A stretch of DNA of 64,000 bases from Tethya wilhelma (lineage: Eukaryota > Porifera > Demospongiae > Tethyida > Tethyidae). A program made the translations under genes and the position numbers. How positions within the stretch are numbered: position 1 is the first letter of the stretch; every line of letters begins with the position of its first letter. A model generated the notes under the pieces. That model was given only the letters and a program-made list of their open reading frames with translations, made no database searches and was not told where the DNA came from. The stretch lies in contig CAXIPT010000002.1 of the NCBI GenBank assembly GCA_964030475.1, forward strand, positions 17,279,893-17,343,892, in the 5' to 3' direction. Positions 31,004 through 44,123 of this stretch are shown piece by piece.

Positions 31004-33086
31004 ATGTCAGCATGTTCGGTAAGTCTGGTTACTGATGCTATTTACGCACGCGCACTTACATGAATATATTGATGTGGCCGTCCTGATCAGGTTGCAGTCG
31101 GGGTGCTCAGTATAATAGCTGTAGTGCACTTTGCCATCACCATCGCACTCGGTGTGCTGATCGCTGTAGTCTGTTATTATGGAAAGAGGAAAAAAGTTGC
31201 TGAATCTGAAAATAAGAACAGTATCACTTGTAAGTCATAACTCAATTGAAACACTGTATAATAGCTACAGATCTGATTCAATATAATTTTATATGCATGA
31301 TATTGTTACAGTATTATTGAAACAATACAGTATTCCCATGCCCAATCATCTACTATTGCATGCTATAAAGACCTATATATACTATGATGATGAGTAGCTG
31401 ACAGGTTCATAACCGATCATTACTAGTCTGTAAAGTTTCAGTACACACTGGCTGACAGTCAGTGACAGGAACTTCTGGGAACTTAGGAATCTTGACCCAT
31501 TAGATAATGTGGGCTCGTGTTGACCTGAAGCCACTTGTAGTTAATGCTCCTCTGTCTGTATTTTGGGTGTAATTTGCCTGTTGATGTACACTGTTTTAGA
31601 TGGGGTTGAAGATGTAGATTCTGCTCCTGTACACGTCTATGATTCAACAGCTGCCGCAGTCACTGCAGAAAATGTGTACGATGAAATCCAGCACAATGAA
31701 ACACCAGAAAAAATTGACTTGGGAGAAAAAAGGAGTGAAGAGGCTGATGTCCACATCACCAATCCTTGGGCATCATCGTCTCAAGATGACTTACTGGAAG
31801 GAGAAGATATCAAGAAAGAAGACTTGAGGCGTGAATCATTGGATAAACCAAAAGGACTTGACTTCAAACGAACTGACTCTCCAAGATCTCCTCTTGGAGA
31901 GGATGGTCCAAGGAGACGATCTAGAATCAGCATCGCAAGCATTACCAATACCATCTTTCATAGGAAATCGGTTGACATGGGTTGCAGCGATGATACAGCT
32001 GCCAAGCAACTGATGGGTAATGAGAGAGACTCCAGTACTGGACCAAGTGATGATGGTAAGTCAGCTTGGAAGCCTGGATGGTCGGTATCTTGAATGCACA
32101 CTATTATGTATGCATGCGATTGCCACAAATGAGTATGGATACATAGAGGGGACCTTCAACTGCAATAGTTGCGTGCACGGCTGATAATTGTTTCCTTGTA
32201 TAATATTGTAGTGTAGTACAACACATACTCAACCATTCCTGTCATTTCTTAATAATTATTGATCTACATTAGTATTGCTGTAATAATTAATAGAGATTAA
32301 ACGATGATTGTCATAACCAACTGAGCATGGTATGCATTCCCTTGTGTAACTTTAAGAACCGATCAAAATCATGAGTGCTCCACAGATTCAACCTAATTTT
32401 TACCGAGACTTGTTTATGCTTGTTTGTTCTTAGGATGAGTGGTTGTGTCTCTGTAGCTATAGATGGTTACTACAGCAGCCAAATGATGTGTAGCCAAGTG
32501 TATTGGTTCACCATGACAAACTGCGATCATTTGTAACCATTAACTTAATAGTATGTGTGCAAAGTTCGGCTATGTGGCAACAGTATAATTGTTAGTCTTC
32601 CTAAGTTCCTATATATGGTACTACCTGCACATACGTAGTTAGGTACATGTGGTAGTAGTCTTTATGCTGGTGGTGTGTAAGTGATAGTCTTGATTAAAGA
32701 ATGCCTCATTGGTCTGCAATGTTAATATGATACTGTCAAATCTGCAGTCAGTAGTACGTCAATAACTTTCTAATGATAGTCTGCCCAACTTTCTTAATAA
32801 TTTTGTCTCCTTGAGTCACAAGGTACGTGTCAGTCTTGTAAGGGCACAAGATTGAATTGCCAATAATTTGCCCAGTTCTCAGGCTCTCAGTAATGTCATA
32901 CTATTATTATCTATTATTGCAGGTGTCAGCAGTACGGAACGACTAGATGAAGCAGCAGTTGCTACAACTGATAAAGATCATGACACTGAGAAGAAAACCT
33001 CTGGTGGTCGTGAAGGATACAAAACCTCAATGACACTGACGTTTGACTTTCCATCTTTTTCCCCGGAAAATGAATCAACATGTTGA
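31004..33086 (+). CDS. Unrecognised single-pass membrane protein with Ser/acidic cytoplasmic tail
   Basis: Four exons with matching phases: 31004-31018, 31091-31229, 31600-32055 and 32923-33086, giving about 257 residues. Only about five residues precede a long hydrophobic helix (VAVGVLSIIAVVHFAITIAL, GVLIAVVCYY), followed by GKRKK, so an N-out/C-in type III (signal-anchor) topology is likely. The tail is Ser-, Asp- and Glu-rich, with candidate phosphotyrosine motifs VYDST and NVYDEIQHNE and a basic patch (GPRRRSRISIAS) that could be an AGC-kinase site. It ends FSPENESTC. I recognise no family. The short ectodomain and Tyr-containing tail recall transmembrane adaptor proteins, but that is speculation. 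A 5' exon could be missing. Confidence 0.6.
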
Positions 33087-33712
33087 AGCTTACTCTGAGC
33101 ATGGATAGAATCAGTACTTTTTTAATACCATGACTGTTATCAATATTGTGCATTTTCAGTTTCTGTGTACATGTATTTATTGAAACACGGCTACATCTGT
33201 TCATTTATACATTATATGTCTGTACTTCTACTGTGTGTCTGTTTCATTTAGAGTGGTATGTAAACAGCAAATATTTTGTTTAGACTGTCAGTACGTTATT
33301 AAAGAATGTAGGAGTAACAGGAAATATTTTAGCCCGTCCACTGTGAATTCAGTGTATACCATAACAGGTATGCATATGATCCACCTCCATCCAGTGTACA
33401 TGGTCCCATTGATGGCCTCGCTCCTCCCTCACAAATTCCCTTCTTATTTTCGAAGGATGAACCTGGGCACGAGGCTTGGACATTAGCAAATTGGTATATG
33501 GGAGTGGCAAGTCTCACTGTGTGTACGTACATATTATGTTACTATGTTCCAAAAGTACATAAAATTAACTTTAATGAATGAGATACAAAAAAACAATACT
33601 GTCATTACTGTACAATAGATAACAGGTTGATTTAAAAGTGCTAAAAAGAAGAATTACCTATCCTATGGTAAGTATACCTACACTAGACCCATCTGCTCTA
33701 GCTTAGTCACTA
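33087..33712. other. Convergent intergenic region, membrane protein / RIOK3
   Basis: No gene is supported. It contains probable 3' UTRs and, at about 33414-33479, GGCCTCGCTCC...CCTGGGCACGAGGCTTGG, which looks like a decayed copy of the TAGCCTCGTTCCCAGG palindromic element. Confidence 0.5.
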
Positions 33713-36250
33713 TCACTGGCAGAACTTGACTCTTCTACACGTCCTTTTGTTGAGCTACATTTACCACTGCCAGCACAAGCAGTGTCACTAGCACCAGCAG
33801 AGGAGGTGGTGGTCTGTTCAAAGAAATAGTCAAAAGGATAGCTAGTTTTTGAATGCATGGCTTGCATCAGACTCTCTCTTTGCCGATGGTTGCGAAGCTA
33901 CAAGGAAGAAGAGTAGGTCAAAGTGAAACACAAGGTATTCACATATTATAGTTGTTTTTTTTATTATTATTATGTTGAAAACCCCATTCTGGCTAGACTA
34001 ACAAAAAGGTTCTTGGTTCCCTGGTAAATTTAGCAAAAGAGGAGTCTGAGAATTGAGGCTAAGCAAAATGTTCTTGGGTTCCCTGACAGCAAAAAGGACT
34101 TACTTGGATGAGAAATTCCTCATCACTGTCAGCGTGGATGCCAAGGTCGGACACATAGTTGAAGAGTTGCTGTGGGGTCATGACTTCGTGCAGTTGACCT
34201 GTCTTGTTGAAGAACTGTGAGACGTTGGTGCAATCTCTAAAGAGGAACTCCAGTCCGTGGGGATGAGAGGGCTCCACTGACTGGCCAACATCAATGAAGT
34301 ACACCTCTCCATTGTGCCACAGCATGTTGTACTCACTAAGGTCAGAGTGCACCAGACGACATACCGTATACATTCTCTTCATTCCCTGTTGATAACAATC
34401 AGTGAAATCACCAATTGCCATAATTAATGGAGAGACTAGATGTAGCCTTGTACTCCCACTAGAGGTGCAATGATCTCACCTTGATGCATTGCTGGTAGGC
34501 ACTCTTCATCTTATCTGCTGAGAGTCTGACCTCCTTCAGCTTGGGAGCTGGCTTCATGTCACGGCCGATGAAGCTCATGATGAGAACATGTTTCTTCAGC
34601 AACACTACCTCAGGACAATTGACACCGCCATCCCTCAATCTGTGTATATGTGGGAGAAAGAAATGCCACAGTCATAAATTCTGGCCAGATGCTCCCACTC
34701 TTGTGGAGAGTACAAATGACCTCACCTCTTAAGATTGTGCATCTCCTTCTCAGCCCAAAGTTTGACAACTTTACGTGGATTCTGTTTTCCAAATCTTTCC
34801 TTGAAGCGGTAATCATCCTTGATATAGCGATCTCTGTTCTTGAACTCATTGAGAGTGGTCTTGAACACTTTAATGGCACACTCTGCTGGGACAGTGCGAT
34901 CCTCAGGACTATAGAAACAAATAGTTGAATGAAAGGTGGGTAAACAGCACGACACACACAGAAACATGATAGCATGACTCACATTATTCAATGCTACACA
35001 AAACGACACCATTACAATGTATTATGCATAAATATAAGGAGCATTCTAAATAGTGCACACCTTCCACCAGCTGCGTGGTACACACAGGCTTCCTTCCCAG
35101 TGCTGACACAACCATTCACCTCAGCTAGGACTCCACCATCTACCAGTTTGAAGAGCATCAATCGAGTCTTGGGATCCAAAGCTTGCTCTTGAGTGGAGTG
35201 CTCCTTCTTCTCATGAAGCTTCTGAGCCTAGAAGAGAGAGAGAGAGGAAATCCGTGGTTTGAACAAAATTGTCATGTATGTTTTATCTGAATCTATCCAC
35301 ACCAAGAGGCTGTACTATCCACTGACACTCACATGTTTTTCTTCTTTATGTGAGTGTAGTTTCAACGTGTTAAACACACTGTTGGGGAGACGATAGTCCT
35401 GGCTCTCGTCCTGAATATCACCGGCCGGGAAGTCAGGGGGAAATTTCTCCATGTTCCTCACGTTCTTACGACCACAAAGTACAGGATCATGCTTTGTTGT
35501 CATACCGACAGGCACGCCCTTCGACCTTCTTCGACCTTTGGAAGCCACTGCTTGCACCTTGGTGTCCTTTGGCCCACCATAGGATGATCCCTCATCATCA
35601 CTATGGTCACAGTATTGGTCATCGTCTTCATCCTCCAGTAGGGAGTCAGGCAAGGAGCGGTACTTCTCAAACGATATATGAACTGTGTGAGTGATGTGGG
35701 TGCATGTACATAAATTAATAGAAACTTTGTGTCTATTGTCTAAAGACAGAGCCATTGAGTAAATTCAACAAGCTAACCTTTACTGTTCTTGTTGAAGTGC
35801 TTCTCCTCTGCTTGGAGCATTAGGTCATGTTCTCTGTCAAACTCCAGCTGTAGCATCTGAGCTAGGAGAAGGTCGTCACAAGTGTCAGCTGGAGCTGGGC
35901 CCTCGGAGAGGAGCTTCTTGGGACTGGACTGAGCCAGGAAACCTTGCCTGGAATATACAGGTTATGTTTGTGTGTGAACAAACCACATCTATAAACCAGA
36001 CCAACATTTTATGTACTTGTGGAACCATTGTGAGTGTGTGTCTGCTTGTTTTTGTGAGTATCAATATACAGACTCACTTGTAAGCTGTTTCTTCCTCAGT
36101 CTGTAGTTTTCTAGCCAGCTCCTCGTCCATGACGGCTGCCAGTGAACAGGGAGTTGGAGTAGCCTTGGTTGGAATGTACCAAGGACTCTTAGACTTGACA
36201 GGGCTCTCCGTACTGGACAGAGAGAGGGTCTGTACTTCACCTGAGTCCAT
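33713..36250 (-). CDS. RIOK3: RIOK3 atypical serine/threonine kinase
   Basis: RIO-family kinase 3, linked in animals to cytoplasmic 40S pre-rRNA maturation. Start is ATG 36250 (MDSGEVQTLSLSSTESPVKS). The N-terminal region contains CSLAAVMDEELARKLQTEEE, like the RIOK3 N-terminus (CSLADVMSEQLAKELQ). The middle has TTKHDPVLCGRKNVRNMEKF and NSVFNTLKLHSHKEEKH. The kinase core shows the ATP-loop region (GCVSTGKEACVYH-type, exon at about 35060-35228), Lys in CAIKVFKTTLNEFKNRDRYI, catalytic LVHSDLSEYNMLWHNGEVYF, and the metal-binding IDVGQSVEPSHPHGLEFLFR. The last exon is a Ser/Thr-rich tail ending at 33713. All catalytic residues are present and the length is near the family norm. It is convergent with the membrane-protein gene upstream. 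Confidence 0.93.
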
Positions 36251-36681
36251 CTTCTCTGATGAGGTTCACTGGTTACTCTGGAACGCTGTGTTCTGTTTTT
36301 TCCTATGTAGATCTACACGGTTTACCAAGTGACTACTCACTTAGGATGATATATACTAGCTTGGATCTATTTTTAGGCATTTACTAGCAGATTGATTCAC
36401 AATGGCGCAATCAGTTGCAAAACTGTTGTGCAACCGCCAAAAGTTTTGGTGGGGATTATTTGGAAATCTAGAAGAATTACGTCACAGTATCTTGTACCAT
36501 GTTTATACCATTGACGACCACTTATCAGAATTGATATCCATAAAAAATTTGAAATTTTTACACACATGTGCATTGAAAGCACATTAAAACACAAACAGTG
36601 GTTAAATAGTAGAACAATATAACATGCATGATCAATTTGAATAATATCATCATTATATTGTGAGTATTTTACCGGTCATTT
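36251..36681. other. Intergenic region, RIOK3 promoter / TTC39 3' end
   Basis: 431 bases. A 61-codon plus-strand ORF (36402-36587) overlaps a similar minus-strand one and neither has recognisable similarity, so no gene is called. A small palindrome (GTTGCAAAACTGTTGTGCAAC) lies at about 36413-36433. Confidence 0.45.
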
Positions 36682-37699
36682 CTATTTGACCAAACTCATT
36701 GCAGAATGCACTTTGAAGTTGAGTCTAGCTTCAAATTCATAGCCAGTGTACCCCTCCTGAGAGTGATATAACAGTACATATAAGCTCACATGACCACAAT
36801 AGGAACAGTGTGACATACCTTGGCTAAATTAAGCATTGTTCTTGCCCGTGCATACTAGTAGATAAGAAAACAATGGTGTCATGAGATTTCGTACAAAAGG
36901 TAGTGTTACTAGCCTTACCTCTCCTCTGTCAATGTGGATCATAGCTAGCTCATAGAGAGAAAAGGACAGAATGTGTTTATCATTCTTGATCTGCTGCTCG
37001 TATCGTAAAGCCTCGTGCAGACTCTGAATAAAATTTACAGCATTTGACACACACACACACACAGAGAAAGAGAGAGAGAGTAAAATACTAACATACCTTT
37101 TCAGCTTCAATCACTTGACCGAGTGAATTCAAGACCCCGCCTCTCAGCCATGCCCTCATGGCTTCATGGACTGGCTTCACTCCAGGCGGTAGTGCCATGT
37201 TGAGGGTCTCCAGGAGTTCCTTCTTGGTGTCCTCACTGCAGAACGGCAGGGCCCTCCACAGGTAGATCACCTCAATAGCAAACAGCCTGGCTTCAAGTGG
37301 CAACAGGTCAGTCTCACTACGCTTGTAATGACTGCCCTGGAGGAGCAGAGAATGGTACGACAATAAAAGTTGCAAATAAGCAAAACAAAGTCTTGTTGTT
37401 TAGTTGCTTACCCTTCTTGCACAGAACTTCTCCAAATTATTGTTCTTTCGTTTGACTAACTTAGATGTTTGTAGGAACAGCTCTCTACTCTGCTTCAAAT
37501 CACCCAACACACCACTCAATACTATTAAATTTTAATAGTGGACAGCAATAAATTACAGCAATATGTGATGGTATTTTTTTTGTTATCTTACTTGCAGCGA
37601 GGTATGCATAGTAGCACGATGACCACCTGGTCTCATTCTTGAGCCTGATGTAACACGGCAGAGCCTGGTCATACTCTAACTGGAGGAAGTGTATCCAGC

Positions 37700-37743
<44 letters not shown>

Positions 37744-38046
37744 TACATATGCTGGTAGCTAGCTACCTCTCAAACAGTTGACAACTGGGCGCTAAGAACA
37801 AATTTTTGACATGCAATTCTATTCTTAGGTGTTGTCTTCTCTTGTCAGAGTAAGTGGGTTATGATGTACACAAGCTACATTTATTGACTATGGAACAGAA
37901 TGATGTAACATTGTAGCACATGTGCTTACCTTTCTCATAGAGTGCAATGTGTTCAATCTCTCTCTGATCTCTAGCGAGATCTGCAGCTTCTGAGTAGACT
38001 TGAAGAGCTTCAGGCAATCGACATTCAAGATACAACACCTTACCTC

Positions 38047-38087
<41 letters not shown>

Positions 38088-38874
38088 CAAATGTTTACAC
38101 AATTCCTTTGAGGCACACACAATTGTCACCATGGTTACCTGAAATAGAGAAAAAGTGCAGATGAAGAGAACTTTGATTGTGCTTCATCCAGGAGGCGAGT
38201 GGCTTCAGCTGCTCCAGCATCTTCATCTTCACCGTCCAAAGCAAAGAATGGCCGAATGGTAGTATGATACCACAACAGAGCAATCCTATACACACATGGA
38301 AAGGAAGACCATCACGACACACACACCAGTAAACGTTGGATAATTGATTTATAAATCAAATACTGTACGCATGCACAAAATAATTATATCCATGGTTACT
38401 AGACTGCCCACAATGCCCTGAGGTGGTGTGCAAACTAATTGGTATACATTTTTAAATAGTATCAAAACTTGTTGACTGATTATATGTTGTATACACACTG
38501 TCACACACACACACACACACACACACACAGGCGGCCATCATACACAATCAGGTGTACCTACCTAGCCAGTGGTGCCTTCATGTCTTGACTGACTGAGGCA
38601 AACTCCAAAGCTTGAAGGCCCACTCTGCGATCACCATGGAAACCAAACAAGTTTGCCAGCTTCATCAGTTTGGGTGGAATTAGGGACATGACGATATTCA
38701 TTAGTCCGTAGCCAAAGTACAGGGCCCCTCTCAATCTGGCATCTTCATGGTCCAGAGAGTGGATGTCAGTGGCAGGCACGTCAGGAGCAAAGTAGCCCGA
38801 TTGAGGACGACCTTTTTTAGAGCTCTTCCCCTTCTTTCTGGAATGAGTGGCACCATCTGACTCATCCTACATTA

Positions 38875-38911
<37 letters not shown>

Positions 38912-39046
38912 AAATGAATATGTCTACAACAACATTAGCTATGTGCTACTATATATGTAGAGTACAAATATGCAAGATTGTGAATTTTAGTAGAAATACT
39001 AATATAGGACAAACAACAAACACAAAACAATCATACACACACACAN

Positions 39047-39126
<80 letters not shown>

Positions 39127-42004
39127 AGCCCAAATGCAATTTACTTACCAAAGAGAGTAGATTGTCAGCTGAATACGACCGGCCATCACTGCCACTGGCA
39201 ACATTAACCTGATGACTGGCCATGTGTGTCTCACTGATACTTCTCTCCTTCATTGCACCATGGACTCCTCCGTTGCTCACGGCCACAGCTGGAGGACTGC
39301 TACCACTCAAATCATTTGATCTCCCACTTGACAAAGTATCGGCACATTTCTCTTGGTCTGGGTTGAGGGGACACTCCTGGTTGTTAACAGCCCCTCCTCC
39401 TCCGAGTAGACCAAAGCCTAGATGCAAGCCGGACAAGTTCTCTGTGACTTCTTTGATCTCTTCGCCATTTTCAGTGCCTGGTGTCGCCTCTTGGTTCTCT
39501 TCTTCCTCTTCTAATGCCTCCCCACCCTGCTCTTGGTGGTCGTAAATCGACGATCCTACGTGTTTATCAGTCGGTGAGGATACTCCGGGTTTTGTGATTG
39601 GCGAGGGTAGAGTGCAAATGAGTTCCACTTCTTGATTGATCTTTTCGTACATTTTCCACGCTTTTCGCAGGAGGTAGCCCCCCTTGATATAACTCGTTAG
39701 ACCCTGCTTCAAGAAGACTAGCACGGCCTCAAAGAGAAGACAGTCTGCAATGATGGCGCGTCGATAGAGCCTCTCGTGAGACGAGAGCTTTTCAGCGTTG
39801 TTGGAACTCGAGCTGAGAAAAGAGAACTTCCTGTTGTGCGAGTCGCAGAATTTTTCGGTGCTTTCTAGGCACTTGTAGGCAAAGTCAATTGACTCCTCAT
39901 CGAATGTCATGACAGCACGCTACCAGTGTGTGTGCACGTGTGTAGAATTTGTGTAGAATGTCACATGAGCAGACACAGAAGCCACCAACAGGGATTATCT
40001 ATTGTCCTTGCTAAGACATCGAGGAATCGATTGGTAACTCGATACACAGCAAAACAGTCAATATAACTAGTAGTGGACCCCAGTTAACCCCCAGGCTTAT
40101 AATATATTGGAAGTACAATAGACACCGTCAATATTGTGTAGCAGTGGACTCCCAGACTTACAGATACATGTCAATATAACTAGTAGTGGACCCCCAAGCC
40201 AGGCTGGAAGTACAATAGAGATGCTTGGTAGTACTCAGACAAACAAAAACAAAGGCTTGCCACCTCCAAGACAAGTTACAACTTTACACCCAGCCCAGTG
40301 ACAACTGCATGTAGCCTTATTACACACCAACCAGCCAACTTGCAAAAAGCACTACAGGTGGTCTTTCCTTGTGGTGAAATCAACTCAGTAGCTAAGGAAG
40401 TGAAGCAAAATGTGCAACCATATCACAGATCTGCTATATACCATTTGCAGCAGTGTACTACAGCCCACACCCAATCAATACCAAGAATGGCTGGAGGTCA
40501 CACCAAGTACTTGGCAAGATGAGTGTGTTAGGGTGGTACAGTGACTGCCAGCTAGCTGGGAACAAGGGCAGCTGTTAGCAGATAGGGAGGACACACAGAG
40601 AAGCACAGAAGCTGTAGCTGCTGCCTATATATTGGACAATGACTAGAGGTGCAATGTAGACTGGCAAATGGTAGTCAGTGTAGTTTCAAAACTACACTCG
40701 CAGAGTGTGTTGGGAAATGAAGTTAGTATATAGAATAGCTAGAGGAGATGAAAGGGTACTTACCAGCAGTTGCACAAAACTGTAGCCAGCATTCAACTCA
40801 GGGCCAAGGTACCTGTATTGTGTTGGTGTGTTGTGTTATGTGTATAAAATTTTATGATAATACAGTTGGCACATAAAAAATGATATCATCATAAATATCC
40901 CAACAAATTGATGTGTTTGTCCTTTGGGAGATTAAAATTGAAACTCGCACAACATGAGAGAGTTTCCAAGTAGCCTCCATTATCAACAGGCCTATCTATT
41001 TATCTACAAACAACAACAGCAAACCCTAGTAGTGCCATACAAACTGTATTGCACAAGTGCCATACCCTATGTGACTGTAGAGCAACATTTTCACTGGCCA
41101 TAAACAACGACTGTAGCCTGGGTGCATGTATGCTACAGTGGTGCCCTCCTACATAATTATACGCATTAGCTCTCAGTCCTCAGACGAACTAAAGTGGGTA
41201 CTGTCATTAGGAAACAAGCAAACAATGTTGTTTTGCTACGAGAAATAGCTACTTGTTGTTTTACATCAATTAAAAATGGGAGTATTTCAATTTTGAATGC
41301 TGCAAATGTTATTTTACTGGTCCTAAAGCTTTCAAGAATTTGCCATTAATATGTATATAGCTATAGGCTAGTAAAATCATTAACACTTTTCATGTAACAT
41401 GGTTATGTTCATGCATAGATAATACACACTACATAACCATGGTTCACGGTTCCCACACAGTTGTTTACGTGTGCCAGAGGACAGCCCAGCATTCAAGCAA
41501 CTGGCAGACCTCCAACTCAAGGAAGTGACGGGACTTCAGACTCCAAAAATGTTAAGAAAGAATAATTATCACCATTTTTACTCATACTAGTCACAGACGG
41601 CATTCCATAATCATTGTGCACGCATGAATACACTTATGCCTCTTTTGAAGTGTTGACATTTTAGCTTTTTCTTCAAAAATCATATTTTCAGTCTTTTGTA
41701 ATTCCAGAAAGAGCTCCCAACCAAAAAACAAACACAGACTGAGACAATTTAGACTAAGAGCTAACCTTGAAGTTCTAAACAGCTCCTCAGCGGCCTTGAT
41801 ATCACTGCACAGCAGCAGTTTCATGCCCTCGTGGGCTAGCTGAACTCTCTTTAGTTCGCTCATCTCCCCTGGTAGCACTCCAGCTCCAGCGCCGTCCACG
41901 AGTTCTTGGCCAGTCTGTTTGTTATCATCTGACGCATCATTTGGGGTGGTATTTGAACTGCTTGTAGTTGCTTCCTGCCCTCGCGAAGATGAAAAAGAAG
42001 CCAT
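36682..42004 (-). CDS. TTC39C: TTC39-family tetratricopeptide repeat protein (TTC39C-like)
   Basis: About a dozen exons. Start is ATG 42004 (MASFSSSRGQEATTSSSN); the first exon ends after EGMKLLLCSDIKAAEELFRT. The next exon, about 40766-40814 (YLGPELNAGYSFVQLL), joins with matching phase to 39125-39919 (AVMTFDEESIDFAYKCLEST...AYIKGG-like SYIKGGYLLRKAWKMYEKI). The C-terminal TPR-like helices include GALYFGYGLMNIVMSLIPPK, LFYFRGKV-like ALFLYFRGKVLYLECRLPEA, and ETRWSSCYYAYLAAI. It ends at 36682 with EARLNFKVHSAMSLVK. Human TTC39C gives the same order (INMLLNNGF..., SFGASFVSFLNAMMTFEEE, YIKGGWILRKAWKIY). The family function is poorly known (lipid metabolism and ciliary links reported for relatives). 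The middle contains a long acidic Ser/Gly-rich insert (about residues 150-300) not expected in vertebrates. It is head-to-head with MRNIP. Confidence 0.88.
37702..37742. repeat. (GT)n microsatellite in a TTC39 intron
   Basis: About 40 bases of GT repeat (CA on the coding strand) downstream of a TTC39 exon. Confidence 0.85.
39030..39124. repeat. Long (CA)n microsatellite
   Basis: About 95 bases of CA repeat with one N (39046), adjoining the TTC39 exon that ends near 39148. It is the longest uninterrupted dinucleotide tract in the window. Confidence 0.92.
39920..41765. other. Long TTC39 5' introns, little content
   Basis: Two introns flank the small exon at about 40766-40814. At 40059 and 40170 a short block, GTCAATATAACTAGTAGTGG, is repeated with GGAAGTACAATAGA after each copy, a local imperfect duplication of about 110 bp. 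No other gene, RNA or inverted-repeat element was recognised. Confidence 0.5.
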
Positions 42005-42386
42005 TTTTTTTTCCTTGCTCAAAATTCATTACGCATGCTCAGTGGTTGATATTATTCGTGACCAGCCACTCCCACTTTCTCTGGCTGCAGGCTGCATACC
42101 TCACAACAAACATGCATTGGCCCCCCACAGCACAAACAGACCTCACATGGCAGTAGGTGAGACAAATATAATAACAAATTCTGTTTACTCTGCTTACATA
42201 ATAAGATTTTAGCCTTTAAAGAAAGTTTGTTCTGTCAACAAACAACATTGCATTGATTGGGTCACAGAAAGTGGCGGGAGAATTTGACCTCAGTCAGCTG
42301 TCTGGCTTCTTTTTATAAACACAGATACAGAGAGCAGTGAAAGAGAAGACGTTCCGTTCCTCAGAGGGGAACAAGAGGGCGAGAAA
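42005..42386. promoter_or_regulatory. Bidirectional promoter region TTC39 / MRNIP
   Basis: 382 bases between divergent start codons. Seen are ACGCATGC (42031-42038), an NRF1-like half, and a GC-richer stretch near the MRNIP start. Shared control is inferred from spacing. Confidence 0.45.
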
Positions 42387-43921
42387 ATGGTGCAGGTTTT
42401 CATGGTAGTGCGTTGCTACTCCTGTCAGACTTTTCAAGTGCAACAGGTCAGACTTAGCTAAGCCAGCTGTGATAAGTACTTACAATCAAATCTACACTGT
42501 ACTTGAAATAAATTTACATTTTCAGGTGAAGAAGACTAATAAATGGTGCTGTAAAGTATGTAATGAAAAACAGTCTGTCACAAAGGTATGTCAACAAATA
42601 GGTTGAATAGTAGGGGGGTGTAAATATGTCACACATACACACACACACACACAATAAGGTGTATGGTAAAGGATTGGCAGCTGACTGTCGAAAGCATGTT
42701 CAAAAGCTAAACCTAATGCGAGCAGAAAAAGAACAAAATGAAATTGCTCAGCTGCAAAACAACCATCCTCCCGAAGACTATGCCAGTACCTTCACAACAG
42801 AGGACACCCTCTGTCCATCTGAAGACCTTGACCTGGTAGTTTGATATTTCAAGTGTAGTCTCCATGTACCTATGTATCTACTGTGTGTGTTTATCATTTT
42901 GTTCCAGCCTGACCATCCTGTGGTATTGGCCGGAAAGAGTGCAGGCAAGAGTAAATGGACAACGTTTACAGAGCCACAGGACGAAGAAGAGGTAATTTTC
43001 TCAATTACCACAGATCTTGATGCATCTTTGAAATATACAATGTGAAAATATATAGCCGCTTTTTTATCTACTTTTCTCTGGATAGACGGAGTGTAATTGA
43101 TGTATGGACTTGCATTCGTGTTTGTTATTGTCATGCATAGCACAAATAATAACCACAATGTCTTGCATACTGATACAGGATGAAGATGATTCAAGAGAGA
43201 CTTATACGACTGAACGAGAAGTGTTCAACTTTGCTCAGAAACCAAGAAAATACATCAAAAGGTGAGGACTGTCAACAACTTGCTTTGAGAAATCACAGCT
43301 CAATAATATACAAAATTTTAATATTGCTATCTCAGGAGTGAGTCCGATCGTGGGCCACGCCCCCAGCTCACAGCTCCTCGTCCCAATTCTGCCGGACAAG
43401 GTACCTGCAACTCACGAGGGAGTGCAGAAGTTGTGTACCCTTACTCCAGCGTCAGTCAAGAGATGGAGTCCCACTTGGACGACCATGCGGCCAGAGTGAC
43501 CAGCTCAAACTACACCCTACCTTCAGACCGATACCGGAAGCTTGAGGAGGAGGACGTCTCTTTCACATCTACATCGCTACAAGATCTGACTTCTGCTTCC
43601 ACCCTCTCCGTTTCAAACCACAAGGACAATATAGCCAAGATAAAAGAGGATATCAGCAGGTATTCTCGTGTGGGTGATTCTGTTCGCTGCAATGGAGACA
43701 GCACCACCGAGGTTCAGTCGACAGAAGGAGAGCATGTCGTTATTCCAAAAGTCTCGTCAAAATGGTCGCAGTTTATGTGCGAAGAAGACAGTGAAGATGA
43801 AGAAAGTTATTTTGAGAGCCTTGCTTCAGGGCAGGTGTTTTCCAGTGGATCTACAGTCGCTCGTATTGCAGCACCCAACGAACTAAAGACTGACAAACTT
43901 AAGGGACCAACACAAGACTGA
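42387..43921 (+). CDS. MRNIP: MRN complex-interacting protein (MRNIP)
   Basis: Six exons with matching phases, starting MVQVFMVVRCYSCQTFQVQQ. The N-terminal zinc-ribbon-like module has CYSC...CKVC (VRCYSCQTFQ, KWCCKVCNEKQSV) followed by VYGKGLAADCRKHVQKLNLM. This is the diagnostic block of vertebrate MRNIP (LRCCSCRLFQAHQVKK...CKACGEKQS...YGEGSGADCRRHVQKLNLL). The C-terminus is Ser-rich and disordered, with one conserved patch, VSSKWSQFMCEEDSEDEESY, matching SSKWAQFV in vertebrates. In mammals MRNIP binds MRE11-RAD50-NBS1 and limits MRE11 resection at stalled forks. Length (about 375 residues) is near the family norm. Stop at 43921. Confidence 0.9.
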
Positions 43922-44123
43922 CTGCTAAACACCTGTGACATCTATCAGTCACTTTGTTTGTGAATGTGTGTATCATCAAACTACAATATAACATTGGCAT
44001 CTAGTATGATTGTATTTGTTTTGAGTCTATGCATATCTCAGGATTGTGATGAATGTTATGAATATTGTTATGTAGTGGTCTGAAACCTTGACCTTTGACA
44101 AGACAAGACATGATGATGGAAGC

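Noticed and set aside
36402..36587. Small plus-strand gene between RIOK3 and TTC39
   Set aside because: 61 codons with no similarity, overlapped by an equally open minus-strand frame; chance ORF in AT-rich sequence.
40059..40210. Possible CRISPR-like or satellite array in TTC39 intron
   Set aside because: Only two imperfect copies of a short block without regular spacers; a simple local duplication.
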